From Owenia fusiformis (lineage: Eukaryota > Annelida > Polychaeta > Sabellida > Oweniidae): DNA of 64,000 nt. Below are positions 22,155-33,894 of this stretch, one piece after another. The position numbers were made by a program, and so were the translations under genes. The stretch is from contig CAIIXF020000003.1 in NCBI GenBank assembly GCA_903813345.2, positions 20,972,931-21,036,930 of the forward strand, in the 5' to 3' direction. The notes under the pieces are model-generated. The model worked only from the letters and a program-made list of their open reading frames with translations, did no database searches and had not been told where the DNA came from. The first letter of the stretch is position 1, and every line of letters begins with the position of its first letter.

Positions 22155-24154
22155 CCGTAAAAGAAGTATCTTGCAGTGGCTGGGAGATCTATGGATGGCT
22201 GGATAGGCTATATAATTAAAGAGAAAAAGAAGAGGTCACAAAGCCAATGTACAGATAAAACAAACTGACCTTCCGTAATGATGTTGTCACTCTCATTACA
22301 AGATCGATAGACAAAATAAGATTTGTTCTAAACCTGGAAATAACAGCGGATGTTAAATCTGCCCACATAACACACTGCTTCGCACGTTTTCCATCAAATT
22401 GATTCACTGACTTTTGTAACCTCGAATCCAGCATCATCTTCGTTCAGAGATCAACATGTGTTTTTTCTGTGAGCTGCAGACACAAATGCCTCGGATCACA
22501 AATCCGATAGATCGTATTTTGTTGTTTCAATGCGTAATTTGAATAACCATATACCTTAGAGTACAAGTGTCGATTTCAAACGTGTAACATGCATTATAGA
22601 CACTGGAGAGGTTTCTCACAAAGTTTTTTTTAGCTCAACGGATCTAAAATCGGTTGTGGTTGCAAATACGTTAAAGCATTAACCCGTTGTGCGAAACCTC
22701 ACTATTTTCAAATTAAAAAACGTCTTTTACCCTTTTTAGAATTAAAAACCTGTCCCCAGGTTTGACCATTTAGGATAATCTTTAATTCGAAAGGATTGAA
22801 TACATTATGAAGCGCTCGCTTTTTTAAGGGAACGAAATTAAACTGTTGGAACAGGTACAATGAATATGATCTCTATGTTCTCCAGGTACTGTTCTCTGAT
22901 TGACCAAAACAATACAATTGTACTGCTTACGCCAAGGCTTACCCATCCCATTAAACCAAACCCCCATGCCATCTGCTACGAATCTCACAAAGCATTGATA
23001 GAGAGGACATTGACACTGAGTGAAATATCTGCCAAGGACGTTTTATCATAGGGGAGCTGATACAGGATCCCAACCTGCTGGCAAGCATGCTGATTACCAT
23101 TCAGTTGAATATATTATACCTTTTGACAAAGGCATCATGTCTAAAATATTGTTGACGCTGTTGGTAATGTACATGTAAAATAGTTGGTGTTTGGAGAAAG
23201 GAAAATGAAATCCCTGGACCCATGACAGTGTGCACTGTTCCTAATGAAAATTATGGTTTTGGCTCGTCCAGTAAGAGGAATCAAAATATGGGATCCGTTG
23301 TGTATTCAAATCAGTTCGTCGACCTTTACAAGAACACACGAGAGTCCTTTAAAAGTTGTTGGATAAACTCATGAATAATCCATGCATCCTCTTATAGCGC
23401 ATGAGGGTATACTTGGCCATTATTGTTGATCGTTATTATGAATTGTTCTTGTATTCTGGGACTTCATCAAATATGAATTAGAAATAAGCAGACGAGGCTG
23501 GTATGTCTATGGAATCAGAGTATTGCAATGGGCGAATAAAAGGACGTCGTAATCAAATTTGCCTCTCTGAAAGATCAGTGAATGTAGTTCCAAGAAATAG
23601 AAAATTGACGCAACCTAATATGCGAGGAAATAGGTACTAATTTGACAGCTTTATCCACTAGGGTTCGAAAAAACTGTTAGGCATATGATCAGCAATGGCA
23701 TTGTAGGCAGGTGTAAAAGGGTAGGAGGTCCTATCAAATGATGGTCCTACTCTCCATTGATTTATATGACCTCTTTCCCTTATTATCTTATACACAATCA
23801 ATGCCAGTGAGGGCCGTTAAGAAAGGGGACCATAATCCCTTGGGGTCAGTGGGGGACCATAATTTCTTTCACACCTGTGCACCTGGTAACTCATAATTGC
23901 ATTACTTATTTGAACTTTTTTTTAAAAGTAGGTCTCGGTTTTTAAGATGCGATATTTTTAGATAGGAGAACTTCTGCTTCTGGCCGAAATCTCGGAAACT
24001 GGGTCTAAAGTTCTGTACATCGTATCGCTTGAATTTCTATTTCAACTCCTGTGCCATTATATTTATCGACCTTGATATTTTTGTATATTTGTACCGTCAT
24101 ACGTCTTAGTTCGTCATTTTATGATATTATGGAGACTAATATAGCCACATACTC
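22155..24154. other. Shared 3' flank, block A, no supported gene
   Basis: Matches about 53341-55388. Frames on both strands are conserved no better than surrounding DNA, and one (from 22860) is broken by a 5-bp difference between copies. Confidence 0.55.
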
Positions 24155-24159
24155 CTATA

Positions 24160-25417
24160 CACGGTGCCCATGTCAAGCTGCGTGCCTAAGTAGGCGCGCA
24201 GTTTGTTTCGATCACAAACTGCGTGCCTAACAACATGGCATCATTTAAGTTGGAGTCTGTATTTTGAAACGTAATTTAAGGACATTTATCCTGCATTGTT
24301 TTCTTGTTCAATGCGTTCATTCTGTGGCGAATATACAAATCTTGCAAATACTAGCAAAAACTATGTGCAGATTAATCTAAGTTTTAAAACATAAGCAGAT
24401 TAATGGCTGTTTCGTCACTGATTTAACGGGAATTTATACGTAAATCGATCTAGCCCTTTAAACATAAATGACAAATACTTTAGACTCGTTTTATATTTAA
24501 TTCCTTACGCATTAATCATGTATAATTCAAAATATTTCGAGATAAAACAGATAATCAGGAGATTAAAAAGAAATAAACCACAAACTGCGCGCCTATTTTA
24601 GCCAGAAATTATAAACTGTGCGCATACACTATTAAAACTACATATTATCATTGAAATTTTTACAGAGGCACGTAAAGGTGTTTTTCATATAGCTTTGGAA
24701 ATTTTGCTTTATCGTCAGATTTTATGAGATTTTCATATTGAAACTCAAAATGTATAATAGAAGTGACAATTAAGTTGGGAACGAAAGAAAGTATTTTATT
24801 TTCAGATCACCATTTGGTGGATGGACTCTCATAGTGTTTCAATTATAGGGTTCTACTATCAGACACATATGTGCCTTACATATGGCGCTTGCGTTTTCTA
24901 ATAATACAAAACAAGCTTGGATAGGCAAGTTTGGAAATATTAGGCACACAGTTTGGGAAATACATGTGAATATAGGCGCGCAGTTTGACAAGAAAAATGT
25001 TTAAATCACGTTTATGGCGTATTATCGTTTTGAACACAAACTATGCTGCTTTAATCAGATGGAGTGATCCTATATATTCTAGCATACACAGACACAATGG
25101 CTGAATAAACGGCATATGACGATAAAAATACAAAGATATAACTTTACACTGTAAATTTTGAGCACAGAAGTTACTTAAGACCCTTATATTGAGATAACTA
25201 GGTTAACATCGGGAAAAACATTGAGTACTAAGAGTAAATTAAGTTCATCTTCACAGAATGGTACTATCTATAGAACCAGACTAACCTTGTATTTTTCGTA
25301 TTTTGGCTCTTTTTGGGAGTCGTGTCCTCCCTGTCTTCAATTTTGAAATATGCGCGCAGTTTGTCAGAGTTTCAAACTGCGTGCCTAGTAGGCACGCTGC
25401 TTGACATGGGCATCGTG
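24160..25417. mobile_element. Non-autonomous TIR element, CACGGTG/CACGATG ends, 5-bp CTATA duplication (CAC element 2)
   Basis: Ends CACGGTGCCCATGTCAAGC and, inverted, CACGATGCCCATGTCAAGC. CTATA stands on both sides (24155-24159 and 25418-25422), and block B has the empty site ACTCCTATAGAC with one CTATA (55389-55393). A 15-bp word, TAGGCGCGCAGTTTG or close variants, occurs in both orientations at about 24191, 24215, 24581, 24611, 24941, 24973, 25351 and 25373. No transposase frame. The 5-bp duplication and CAC terminus fit Transib-type transposition better than CACTA-type (2-4 bp). Confidence 0.88.
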
Positions 25418-25970
25418 CTATAGACTATTTTTGCATTGTACCGATGTTTTCGTAATTGATACGGCATAGACTGTCTTCAAGTCGATGTTGTGACCGTAAA
25501 ATCCAGTAAATTATTATAAATAGACAAGTTAGCTACTAGGCTTATAATTAAGACTTTTACTTTAACTAAAATAGAATAATGAAATTAGAGAGGACGATGC
25601 AATGAACTTGGCTCTCTTGTGGATTGATAAATGCAGAAAGAAAGATTTGATAAGAATAGAGATGAAAGAGATGTAAATGACAACGCCTTTATGTCGTCTA
25701 TCCTTACTGTCATTTAGCGGATAACGTTACAGAATATTCATCCGCCGCATGTTTGATTGAGCACGTTCGAGTAAAAAGGTGATCTTTTAAGTGCCTATTT
25801 CCCAGCTTGGCCAAACATAACATGTATGCCCCTCAATTTGTTTCCATTATAACATTTCAACATGGACAACAGGATAAAATATGAATTTATCTTATTTTAA
25901 GTACGATATGCATTTCTCTGTTTTGCCCTTTGCCCTTTTAAGTGCGAATTTCCCACCTTGACTTAACATA

Positions 25971-27016
25971 CAGGGTGTCCGGAAAGTAAAGATACAAATG
26001 CTCTCATTTCAAGAGATTTACCTGTTATGAGATGAAATTGCTACAGATTGTAGAATGACATTATAAGAATATATCCTACAACTGTCATGACTTTCAGTTT
26101 CATAATGAAAAAGTTATGGTTGTTATGGTAACGGGAGTCGGGGGTAAGTGGAGCAATGTCACAATTGTGTTCTACAAATCTCTTTCCTTCTCATATGATC
26201 TTGGCATTCCACCATCTATTCCTATATTATATCAAATTATGTACCACAACAGCATAAGGATTAGTACTATAACATTATTTGACCATTTCATTTCACTACT
26301 ATCATTGAATATTAAGTTGTTTTTTTATCTATACATTCTTGGTGCATCTTGACCGGCGATTCAAAGGCCTGGCAAAACCGCTGTTGTCCATCTCTCAGAT
26401 TGCTGATAACATTGGCTTCCAGCTGAGTCTCATTTGTATGTTGAACTTTTTACAAATATTGCTTTCAAATGGTCATTAAGGTAGAAGTCTAAAGAGGCTT
26501 TATCAGGTGAATATGGGGCATTGTAAAGAAAGGTTTAATGTCAAGACACTCTGTTGTAAGATTTGTTTTTTGGAGATGCAATATTGACTTTCTTACGAAT
26601 GGCCAGGGACCATTCTTCTAGGCACTTGTATAATATTTCTTTCATCATACTGGTAAGTGACATAACATAGTTCTGATATGTAGCAATGACATCATTATAT
26701 AAAAGAAAACACCATGGCAGCAATAATACAATGATGAACAAAACAAAACATGGATAGAAAATACAACAAAAACCACTGTTTCAAATGGTTGTCTTTTAGC
26801 AATTTTTCACTTTTTAGCGTTGTTCTGGAACTGCTTCACATCCCCCTCACATCCGTAACCATAACAACAGTAACTTAAACACATTTAGACTATGTGTGAT
26901 GAAAGTTGGTAGATATATTGTTATATTGTTTCTCTACAATCTGTAGCAATTTCATTTCAAAAAACCCAAATTTCTTAAAATAAGAGTATTTGTATCTTTA
27001 CTTTCCGGACACCCTG
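25971..27016. mobile_element. Mariner-like element, TA target duplication
   Basis: Ends CAGGGTGTCCGGAAAGTAAA and its inverse TTTACTTTCCGGACACCCTG, flanked by TA (25969-25970 and 27017-27018). Block B keeps the empty site ACATAACATGTA (TA at 55941-55942). The interior holds a broken transposase remnant on the - strand. Confidence 0.9.
26370..26760 (-). pseudogene. Decayed Tc1/mariner transposase remnant
   Basis: 26478-26519 on the - strand reads APYSPDKASLDFYL, matching the PPYSPDLxPxDFxL block around the last catalytic acid of Tc1/mariner DDE/D transposases. The frame breaks on either side, and the remaining interior is too short for a full enzyme. Confidence 0.6.
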
Positions 27017-27224
27017 TAACATGTATACCTCCTCAATTTGTTTGGATTATTATGTTTCGCCATAGACAAATAATAAAATATGAATTTACCTTATCATAAC
27101 TACGTGGCAATACACATTTTCTTATTTGCACTATGCAAGAACGATTTCGGCATACTGATCATTTGACACGTAGACCATCGGAAAACAATTGTAAAGTATT
27201 TTCAAATCATTTCGCAACCTTATT

Positions 27225-27580
27225 CACTGTGGAGGAGCTCTTCAAACTAGTTACAGAAACGGATACGTTTACGTAACAAAATATCGCAGCCTCGGAGGTA
27301 AGATTTTCTTTTTTCAAGATTTCACGAGTTGTAGGCAAAATCATAACTTAAGTGGAGAAGTATATCATATCGATAATTGTGTCGTCTCGTGAATTATTCG
27401 ATCGAAAACGTTTAGATTTTCTGAAAAATATGTTGCTGCCATACATTTTTTGCCCAAAATGTCGTGGACATTCTACCTACATCTCGAGTAATCATGGAAA
27501 AGTAGTGAAATCGTACCTGCGACATTTTGTTACGTAAACGGATTCATTAACGTAGCATTTTGAAGAGTTCCTCCACAGTG
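27225..27580. mobile_element. 356-bp MITE, CACTGTG ends, 5-bp target duplication (CAC element 3, block A)
   Basis: Left CACTGTGGAGGAGCTCTTCA and right TGAAGAGTTCCTCCACAGTG are inverted; further in, TTTACGTAACAAAATATCGC pairs with GCGACATTTTGTTACGTAAA. Flanks TTATT (left) and CTATT (right) differ by one base here but are identical in block B. Confidence 0.85.
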
Positions 27581-28510
27581 CTATTAAGTTTGATTTAAGA
27601 TTACTTAATAAAAACCAAGGGAATGGTGATTGCTAACATCTCAAAACTGGCATTTATTTTTGAATTGTTGTTAGGGAGATTCTGCAAATAGTTAGACATT
27701 TTCGTTATGAAATCAAATGATATTCAATCTTAAAAAAGTCCATATACCTGTACCATCCTGGGGTGGTTTAACCAAGTTTAACATGGCTAATTAGGTAAAA
27801 CGGGATTAACTCAAACCCAATTTCAGCCTTGCAGTACATTGTATTGTTGACAATCTCCAAAACGAAATTAAAATGAAATATTATGACTACGGAAAAAATG
27901 TGAAATATTTTTACGTGTTTATACCTTACGTACTTGCTATTCTAAATTGCAATGAATACAAACGATGTAAAAACAATCGTAGAAAATGAGGTTCGCATGT
28001 AACAAGCAATCCAGTGGGGTTTCGAAGTTTCTTGTTTGCCCATGCTGACTTAATTTGCGGTTCCAATCAAAGAGTTGGACGCTTAAACGTGTTACAGAAA
28101 CCAAGATTAGATTAATACGATTCCGTTTGCAATTCATCCCTTGAAATGACTTGTGGAGTATGAATCCCAGATCTGTATGTATTTTATTAAATCAACCTGC
28201 GTCCAGCTTCTGTTTTAAGTGGTTTGCATTGTGACTACTGTTCGATAGCTGAAATCTAATAGGGCAAGTAACAGATTGTATGGTTGACTTTTGATTTTGT
28301 TAATGTGGCATTTTGGCTTTTTTCTAATTACTCTTTATTATACTTTGTAATGACTTCACTATATATGAAATGAACGATATTTTTTTTAGATTTTTGATGT
28401 TGCCTGATTTGGTGGGTGACTGAACAGTCTTTTTATGTTAAATAATTGTTATGTGTGTTAGGGATTTTAGGGCTTTGTCTCAGTATAACTCGGTTTTTCT
28501 CTTAAATTTT

Positions 28511-30236
28511 TATCATTGATCTGGAAATTAGCATTTCAAATTCAGGTGTACAGCATACAGTAAGTCTTAGTATAGCAATGAAATCCAAATAGAAAGACTT
28601 ACACAAATGAAATCTTTCAGAGATTTGGAGATTTTCCAATATCGGTGATCTCCCCAGCATTAAAGCAAGTGGGTGCAGCACCCACCTGAGATTTGAAAAA
28701 CAGGCTTGCACCCACCTGAAAATCCATTTGCACCCTCTTGAAATGAGAAAAATTATGAAAAATTGGCATATTTTGACTTATTTAGGTCTGAATTGTGACA
28801 ATGAGAATTTTGCACCCACTTGAGGAAATATCCTGTGGAGAACACTGAATATACACCTGAAAATTGGTGGATTTTTATTTGGCAGACCTTTTCAATCTGT
28901 CAAATTAAAGGTGCAACAATTAGTGCAGAGGGGCAATTCAATGATCATTGACCAGTGTCAAAATATATTTACGTATTTTTCATCAAGACTAAAATTATTT
29001 TTTATTATCTCCAAAGAAACCCCCTGGATGTACATTAGTTCAGCTGATATTCCTCTTGAAAAGTTGTGAATCTTAAAAATCTATAAGTGGGACTCCCTTT
29101 ATAGAAGCTTTGAACTGAATTTATTCTGCTTAATGCTGAAATTGATAGTTTATCCATACATTTCAAGAAAAAAGGTATGTCAAAGAAGATGTTAAGCCAA
29201 ATATTGGCCTGATAGCTCAAAAAAAATAAAAAATTTCTCTCTACAGTCCTTGTTATTTTATACCCCTTTAAGTATATCTACAGTACCCAAGTAATAGGAC
29301 TTTCTCACCTGTTTGGCTTCTCTCTGAAGTATTCTCACATGATGTCACAGCCAGAGTAAGGAGTCAGGTATTAGAGAGGAGCAGCATCAGAAAGCGGTAC
29401 CAGATACAACAATGATGCTGTACTTTTTGGCATCTAAAGAAACATAAACAAGTTGTTAGAGAGAATTAGTACATAGATGACAGGCGGGTTTATGGTTGTT
29501 TCAATACCTATTACTCCAGTATCATCAAGGCAACAATAAATATTTTTGAAGCAATCTCTAACAAGGCATTAAAGTGACAAAATAAACCCATGTGAGCTAA
29601 AATTATCATGACTTCAACTAGTATTTAAATCAACGAGGAAACAAACCTGCATCTTTGAGTCTCTTGAGAAACTGAGTAACTATAGATCATTTCTACTAGA
29701 GCAATCTGCATGGGTTCTTTCACTCCGTGTTCATATAATACCCAAATTAGTACCCACTCTTTGCCTGCCTGAAAATCAAAGTGTGAAGAGCATTTAGTAT
29801 ACAGTCAGTTCTTGGATGTGTTATGCATGGAAATAGTACTTTTGCCTCTGTAAAAAAGCATCTTATATTGAAATTTAGATTCATTCAAATGCTAACTTAC
29901 CATCCTATTTGGCCAATGCAGTTGTGCTCTCTGGCTAATGACATTTTCAGTTCATTTTCCACATACAATATAAAAAATACCCTTCTCAAAAGTGAAATCG
30001 ACTGAAAAGTCTATAAATATTGCCTATACCTAACATTGATAAGACAATGCATCAAATGCAATGGTGCAAAGATAATGTGTTTTGCACTGTGAACTGTGAA
30101 GTGGACTATTTGATTATTAAATATTTCACCTTTTATTTGTAAATTGGTGGGATATTTGAATATTTAAAAACATTTCTAATATTTTTGCTTATGTCTGTTA
30201 ATTTTGGACCTTTCGATGTTAAAGTCTAAAGAACAT
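28511..30236. other. Inter-block DNA without a recognisable gene; TGCACCCAC words
   Basis: Starts where block A homology ends. Between 28670 and 28830 the word GCACCCAC(C/T)TGA recurs about four times. No coding exon recognised. Confidence 0.5.
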
Positions 30237-30545
30237 CTGGAGATTTTTTTATGATGCTTGATCATTATATGAAAATTTGAAAATGAATTCCACAGATCAT
30301 CAAAAGCAAGGCTTTTTGGCCAGAGTTCAACTCAGCTCATTACATGAAAAAAGTTTCACACCAACTGTGAGAAAGCTGCTAGTAAAGGCTTGAGAAGACC
30401 TGGAGATATTTCTATGATGCTAGATCAAAATATGAAAATTTGAAAATGAATTCCACAGATCAACCAAAGCAATTGCTTTTTTGCAAGAGTTCACTACATG
30501 AAAAAGTTTCACACCAACCGTTGAAATTATGAGAAAGCATACTCT
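30237..30545. repeat. 163-bp tandem duplication
   Basis: Two units share CTGGAGATNTTT, ATGAAAATTTGAAAATGAAT and AAAGTTTCACACCAAC (30237 and 30400 starts). Confidence 0.85.
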
Positions 30546-32159
30546 GATGCTTTCACTTGAAGCATTAAGTGTAGCTAAATTAAACTAGCCCTCTCTAAAC
30601 AAGTATTAGCAGTATTAGCAGGAGCTTTTCTTGCATCAAAATGAGAAAAATATACACAATAAACAATAACAATTTCAGTTGATCAAAATAATGAAGAGAA
30701 TACAGAGAAAGAAATGTCTTGTCACCCTACACTTGAAGGAAGTTTAAATTGTGACTCTGCAGTTTTTAGACTGAAATTCCCAATAAAATTTCCCCGCTCG
30801 TCACCCTTACATGTATTTCCTGATTTTTGGAAATATGTGAGACCCTATCTGTTGCAAGACTTACGCCTGACGTAACCGTCACCATGTTATTCAGTGTTTT
30901 TTAGTAACACAGGCTAATCACCCTTATGAAAAGTCAAAGAAAGAGAACTTGGTGTGCCTTGCTTATCGCGGCCGTGATAATGCCTTTGGCTCTTGGTCTA
31001 CATGGATTCATAAACGTCTTTAGTTGATCAAGAATATCCCCAGGGTAATATCGAGCATCTATTTATAGCCTAAAAGCACACTACTTCAGATTGGAATGGC
31101 AAAACTGGTCACTCAAAATTAAACTTAGAAAATTGGAAGCCATCTTCGATCTTCAAATAATTTTAGTAAACTGTGACGACTTGTTCCTTCACTTTTATCG
31201 ATACCATTTGTTGTATACTTACTTCAATGTTAGTCCTCTCTGTTTGTTCCCTTATACTTTATACACCAGACAGCGATACCTTAGGGTCCGATTTATTGTT
31301 TACCGTCGTCCTATTCGGGCATATTCGACAACAATTTGAAAACTTCCACCCAAGGAGGATTGGAAGCCAGGGTTCCAACTCGATATTCTTTAATCTCCAC
31401 GCATGCGTCATTTGCTATTCGTGTCTGTATAATTTGTACGACTGCATGGAGAATGACCCGATACTCTCCAACAAAGCTATCGCTAGGTGATTGTTTTGCA
31501 GAATATCGGTGTTGCATTCTGGGAGCCAATCCTCCTTGACTTCCACCCAAACTTCAAAACCGGAATTTACGTCATGAGGTCATGACTCGCCAAAAATACG
31601 ATATAGGGTTAAAAATGAGAGTATACTTTCTACTTCGTTTTCTCCATGAACTACGACCGGGGCAAAAAAGATAAGCTGATAAAAAGATCAGAAGTATCCA
31701 AAATAATCACGAACACCCGAAGGTTAGTGCTGAAAACCCTGAAGACAAATTTCTGCCAACTTTGAAGCGGGAAAATTTTTTTTTTTTTAAATCATCAAAA
31801 AATATTCAAGTCGGGTATACACCAAATACACGATTTTATCACATACGAAACATATCAATGGCTTTATATAACGCAACTCTCGTGTTGGGCATCATAAAAA
31901 TCCAAACGGAATCGAAATTGATGATTCATGGGTTGAGTTATGGCCTCTTGATTTGAGGTGTCGTATTTTTCTACGAACTCGTGTACCGAGAAATCGGGAC
32001 TATATCACGCCACGGCGGAGATAGAAATGTCGCTAACCGAAGCACAATTTGCCCTTTGGATCTCCTGCTGTCTAAGGCTAACTAGGAAGCACTGGGGGCT
32101 ATAAACACAACACTAATACCTATTAGGGTACAAATCGGGTCAGCATGTATGAAGTATGG
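30546..32159. other. Single-copy DNA; no supported gene
   Basis: Mostly featureless. 31342-31356 and 31532-31548 carry imperfect inverted GGAGGATTGG/CCAATCCTCC, and CRE-like GCGTCA and ACGTCA words occur nearby. Opposing short frames at 31173-31550 overlap and look accidental. Confidence 0.45.
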
Positions 32160-33830
32160 TGGTCTGTCTGTCATTCTCTGTCTGTCCAGACATCTCCTCC
32201 GCCTAGACCGTTTGACCCTGAGCTCCCACACTTGGTCAACATACTAAGTGGATTCGTGGACGTTCTACGAAGATCAGAGGTTAAAGTCATTTAAAGGTAA
32301 AAGGTCAATATCTAGGTATTTGGCTTTTTAAGACCCTTGATCTGTGCTACGACCCTTGACGACCCATGATTAGGTGCCCGGAGGTCAAGGTCAACTTTGT
32401 GGGGCAAGGTCATTCCCAAATCAAATGCATCTGGGGCTGTTGTGACCTTTGGCGACCAATGATAAGGTGATCTGAGGTAAAGGTCATTACTAGGTCAAAT
32501 ATCAATATCTAGGTATTTTGAAATTTAAGATTTCTGGGGCTACTTTTACCCTTGGTGACCAATGATTTGGTGACCTGAGTTCAAGGTCAATATTTACGGG
32601 TCAAGGTTATTCCAAGATCAGAGGTCAATACCTTGGTATTTGGCGTTTTAATGCATTTGGGACTGCTTTGACCCTTGGCGACCCATGATTAGGTGACTTG
32701 AGGTCATGGTTATTCCAAGATCATAGGTCAATATATGGTGATGTTAGGTCCTTGGGGCTACTGTGACCCTTGACGACCATTGATTAAGTAACCTAAGGTC
32801 AAAGTCAATTTTTATGGGTCGAGGGTTGCTATCTAAGTAAGTACCTTAAAGGAATATTCCTTGCCAAACCATCTCTCTCCTCATATGTAGCTATAACCAT
32901 ATATATGCTTGCCATGTTTAGCAAAACACGCAAAAATGTTTTGATATGGTCAAATTTGATCACTTAGAAATGTGATGCTCAATTCCAGTAAGCTGCCATC
33001 TTTTAAAATTTCACACAGGAAGTGATGTCATCGACTCTCAACTTTGCATATAGCATTAGGAGAGGAGCTATTAAGAATTACAAAACCAGCTAAATATTCT
33101 TTTTCAACTTTGTATCTTATTTAATCCTTCTGAAAATCTTTTTTTTTATTCTAAGTTGACAAGCCCTGAAAAAATTTTTGCACAGAAAGTAATGATCACT
33201 TGTCTAGAAGTGATTTTGTGCTACTTTCCTATACTGTTATGGGCAAGGTTATAGAAGTTGAGAGTTGATGACATCACTTCCTGCAAGAAATCTTAAAAGA
33301 TGGCAGCTCACTGGAAATAAGCACTAGATTTTTAAATGATCAATATTGACATTATTAAAACATTTTCCCATGTTTTGCTAAATATGGAAACTATATATAT
33401 GATTATAGCTACCATATCAAGAGAGAAAGGGTCTGGCAAGGAATATTCCTTTAAGGGCTATTGTGACCCTTGTCGACCCATGATTATGTGACCTGAGGTC
33501 ATACCAAGATCAAAGGTTGATATCTAGATATTTGGTGTTTTAAGAGCCTGGTGGGCTGTTGTGATCTTTGGCAACCCATGACTAGGTGACCTTAGGGTTA
33601 AGGTCAACATTATATTTGTCAAGATCTCAAGAACAAAGTTTGACACTTACTTGAAGGATACTGTAACCCTCAGTGACTCATGATTAAGTGACTTGAAGTC
33701 AAAGTCAATGTTTCTTGGCCAAGGTCATATTAAGGTCAAACGATCAATACAGACGAGCATTTGATGGGAGCTGTTGCCATGTGGAGCTGTTATGGACCCT
33801 TGGTGACCCACTCGAATGGGTAGATTGCTA
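32160..33830. repeat. Degenerate tandem satellite of about 110 bp rich in AGGTCA half-sites
   Basis: About nine units of the form GACCCTTGGCGACCCATGAT...GGTGACCTGAGGTCAAGGTC. It is interrupted by the MITE at 32850-33450. Confidence 0.85.
32850..33450. mobile_element. PiggyBac-like MITE, TTAA-flanked, inside the satellite
   Basis: AGGAATATTCCTTGCCA...TGGCAAGGAATATTCCT with TTAA at 32846-32849 and 33451-33454. Same family as 49794-50151. No transposase. Confidence 0.85.
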
Positions 33831-33894
33831 GTTCTAAGCAGCTATGAACGTTTAACTAGGTAACTCTACGATATTAAGTTTGGAGAAATTATTA

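Larger units (their letters stand above)
2367..28510 (+). repeat. Segmental duplication, block A
   Basis: Collinear with 43392-57437 in the same orientation. It contains SULT A and about 10 kb of shared 3' flank. Relative to block B it carries extra DNA at 3760-8243, 8413-14434, 19921-21757, 24160-25417 and 25971-27016. The left edge falls inside the CAC element at 1716-2746. The right edge is where TAACTCGGTTTTT and the TTCTTAAATTTTT just after it stop matching block B. Confidence 0.92.

Noticed and set aside
22216-22437. 73-codon frame on the - strand kept in both blocks (53402-53623)
   Set aside because: Most base differences between blocks change the amino acid, so there is no sign of protein-level constraint, and no motif is recognisable.
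22860-23051. Possible exon, 63 codons in block A and 110 codons in block B (54093-54425)
   Set aside because: Broken by a 5-bp difference between blocks, no known domain, and substitutions look no more constrained than flanking DNA; the opposite strand is also open in block B.
26541-26741. 66-codon frame in the mariner-like element
   Set aside because: Not in frame with the APYSPD transposase remnant and has no transposase motif of its own.
1716-27580. True RAG recombination signal sequences at the CAC ends
   Set aside because: I looked for an A-rich nonamer at 12 or 23 bp from the heptamers and saw no consistent one; only the heptamer and the 5-bp duplication support a relationship.
31173-31550. 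Overlapping frames on both strands up to 105 codons
   Set aside because: Mutually overlapping in opposite directions with no motif; typical accidental frames.
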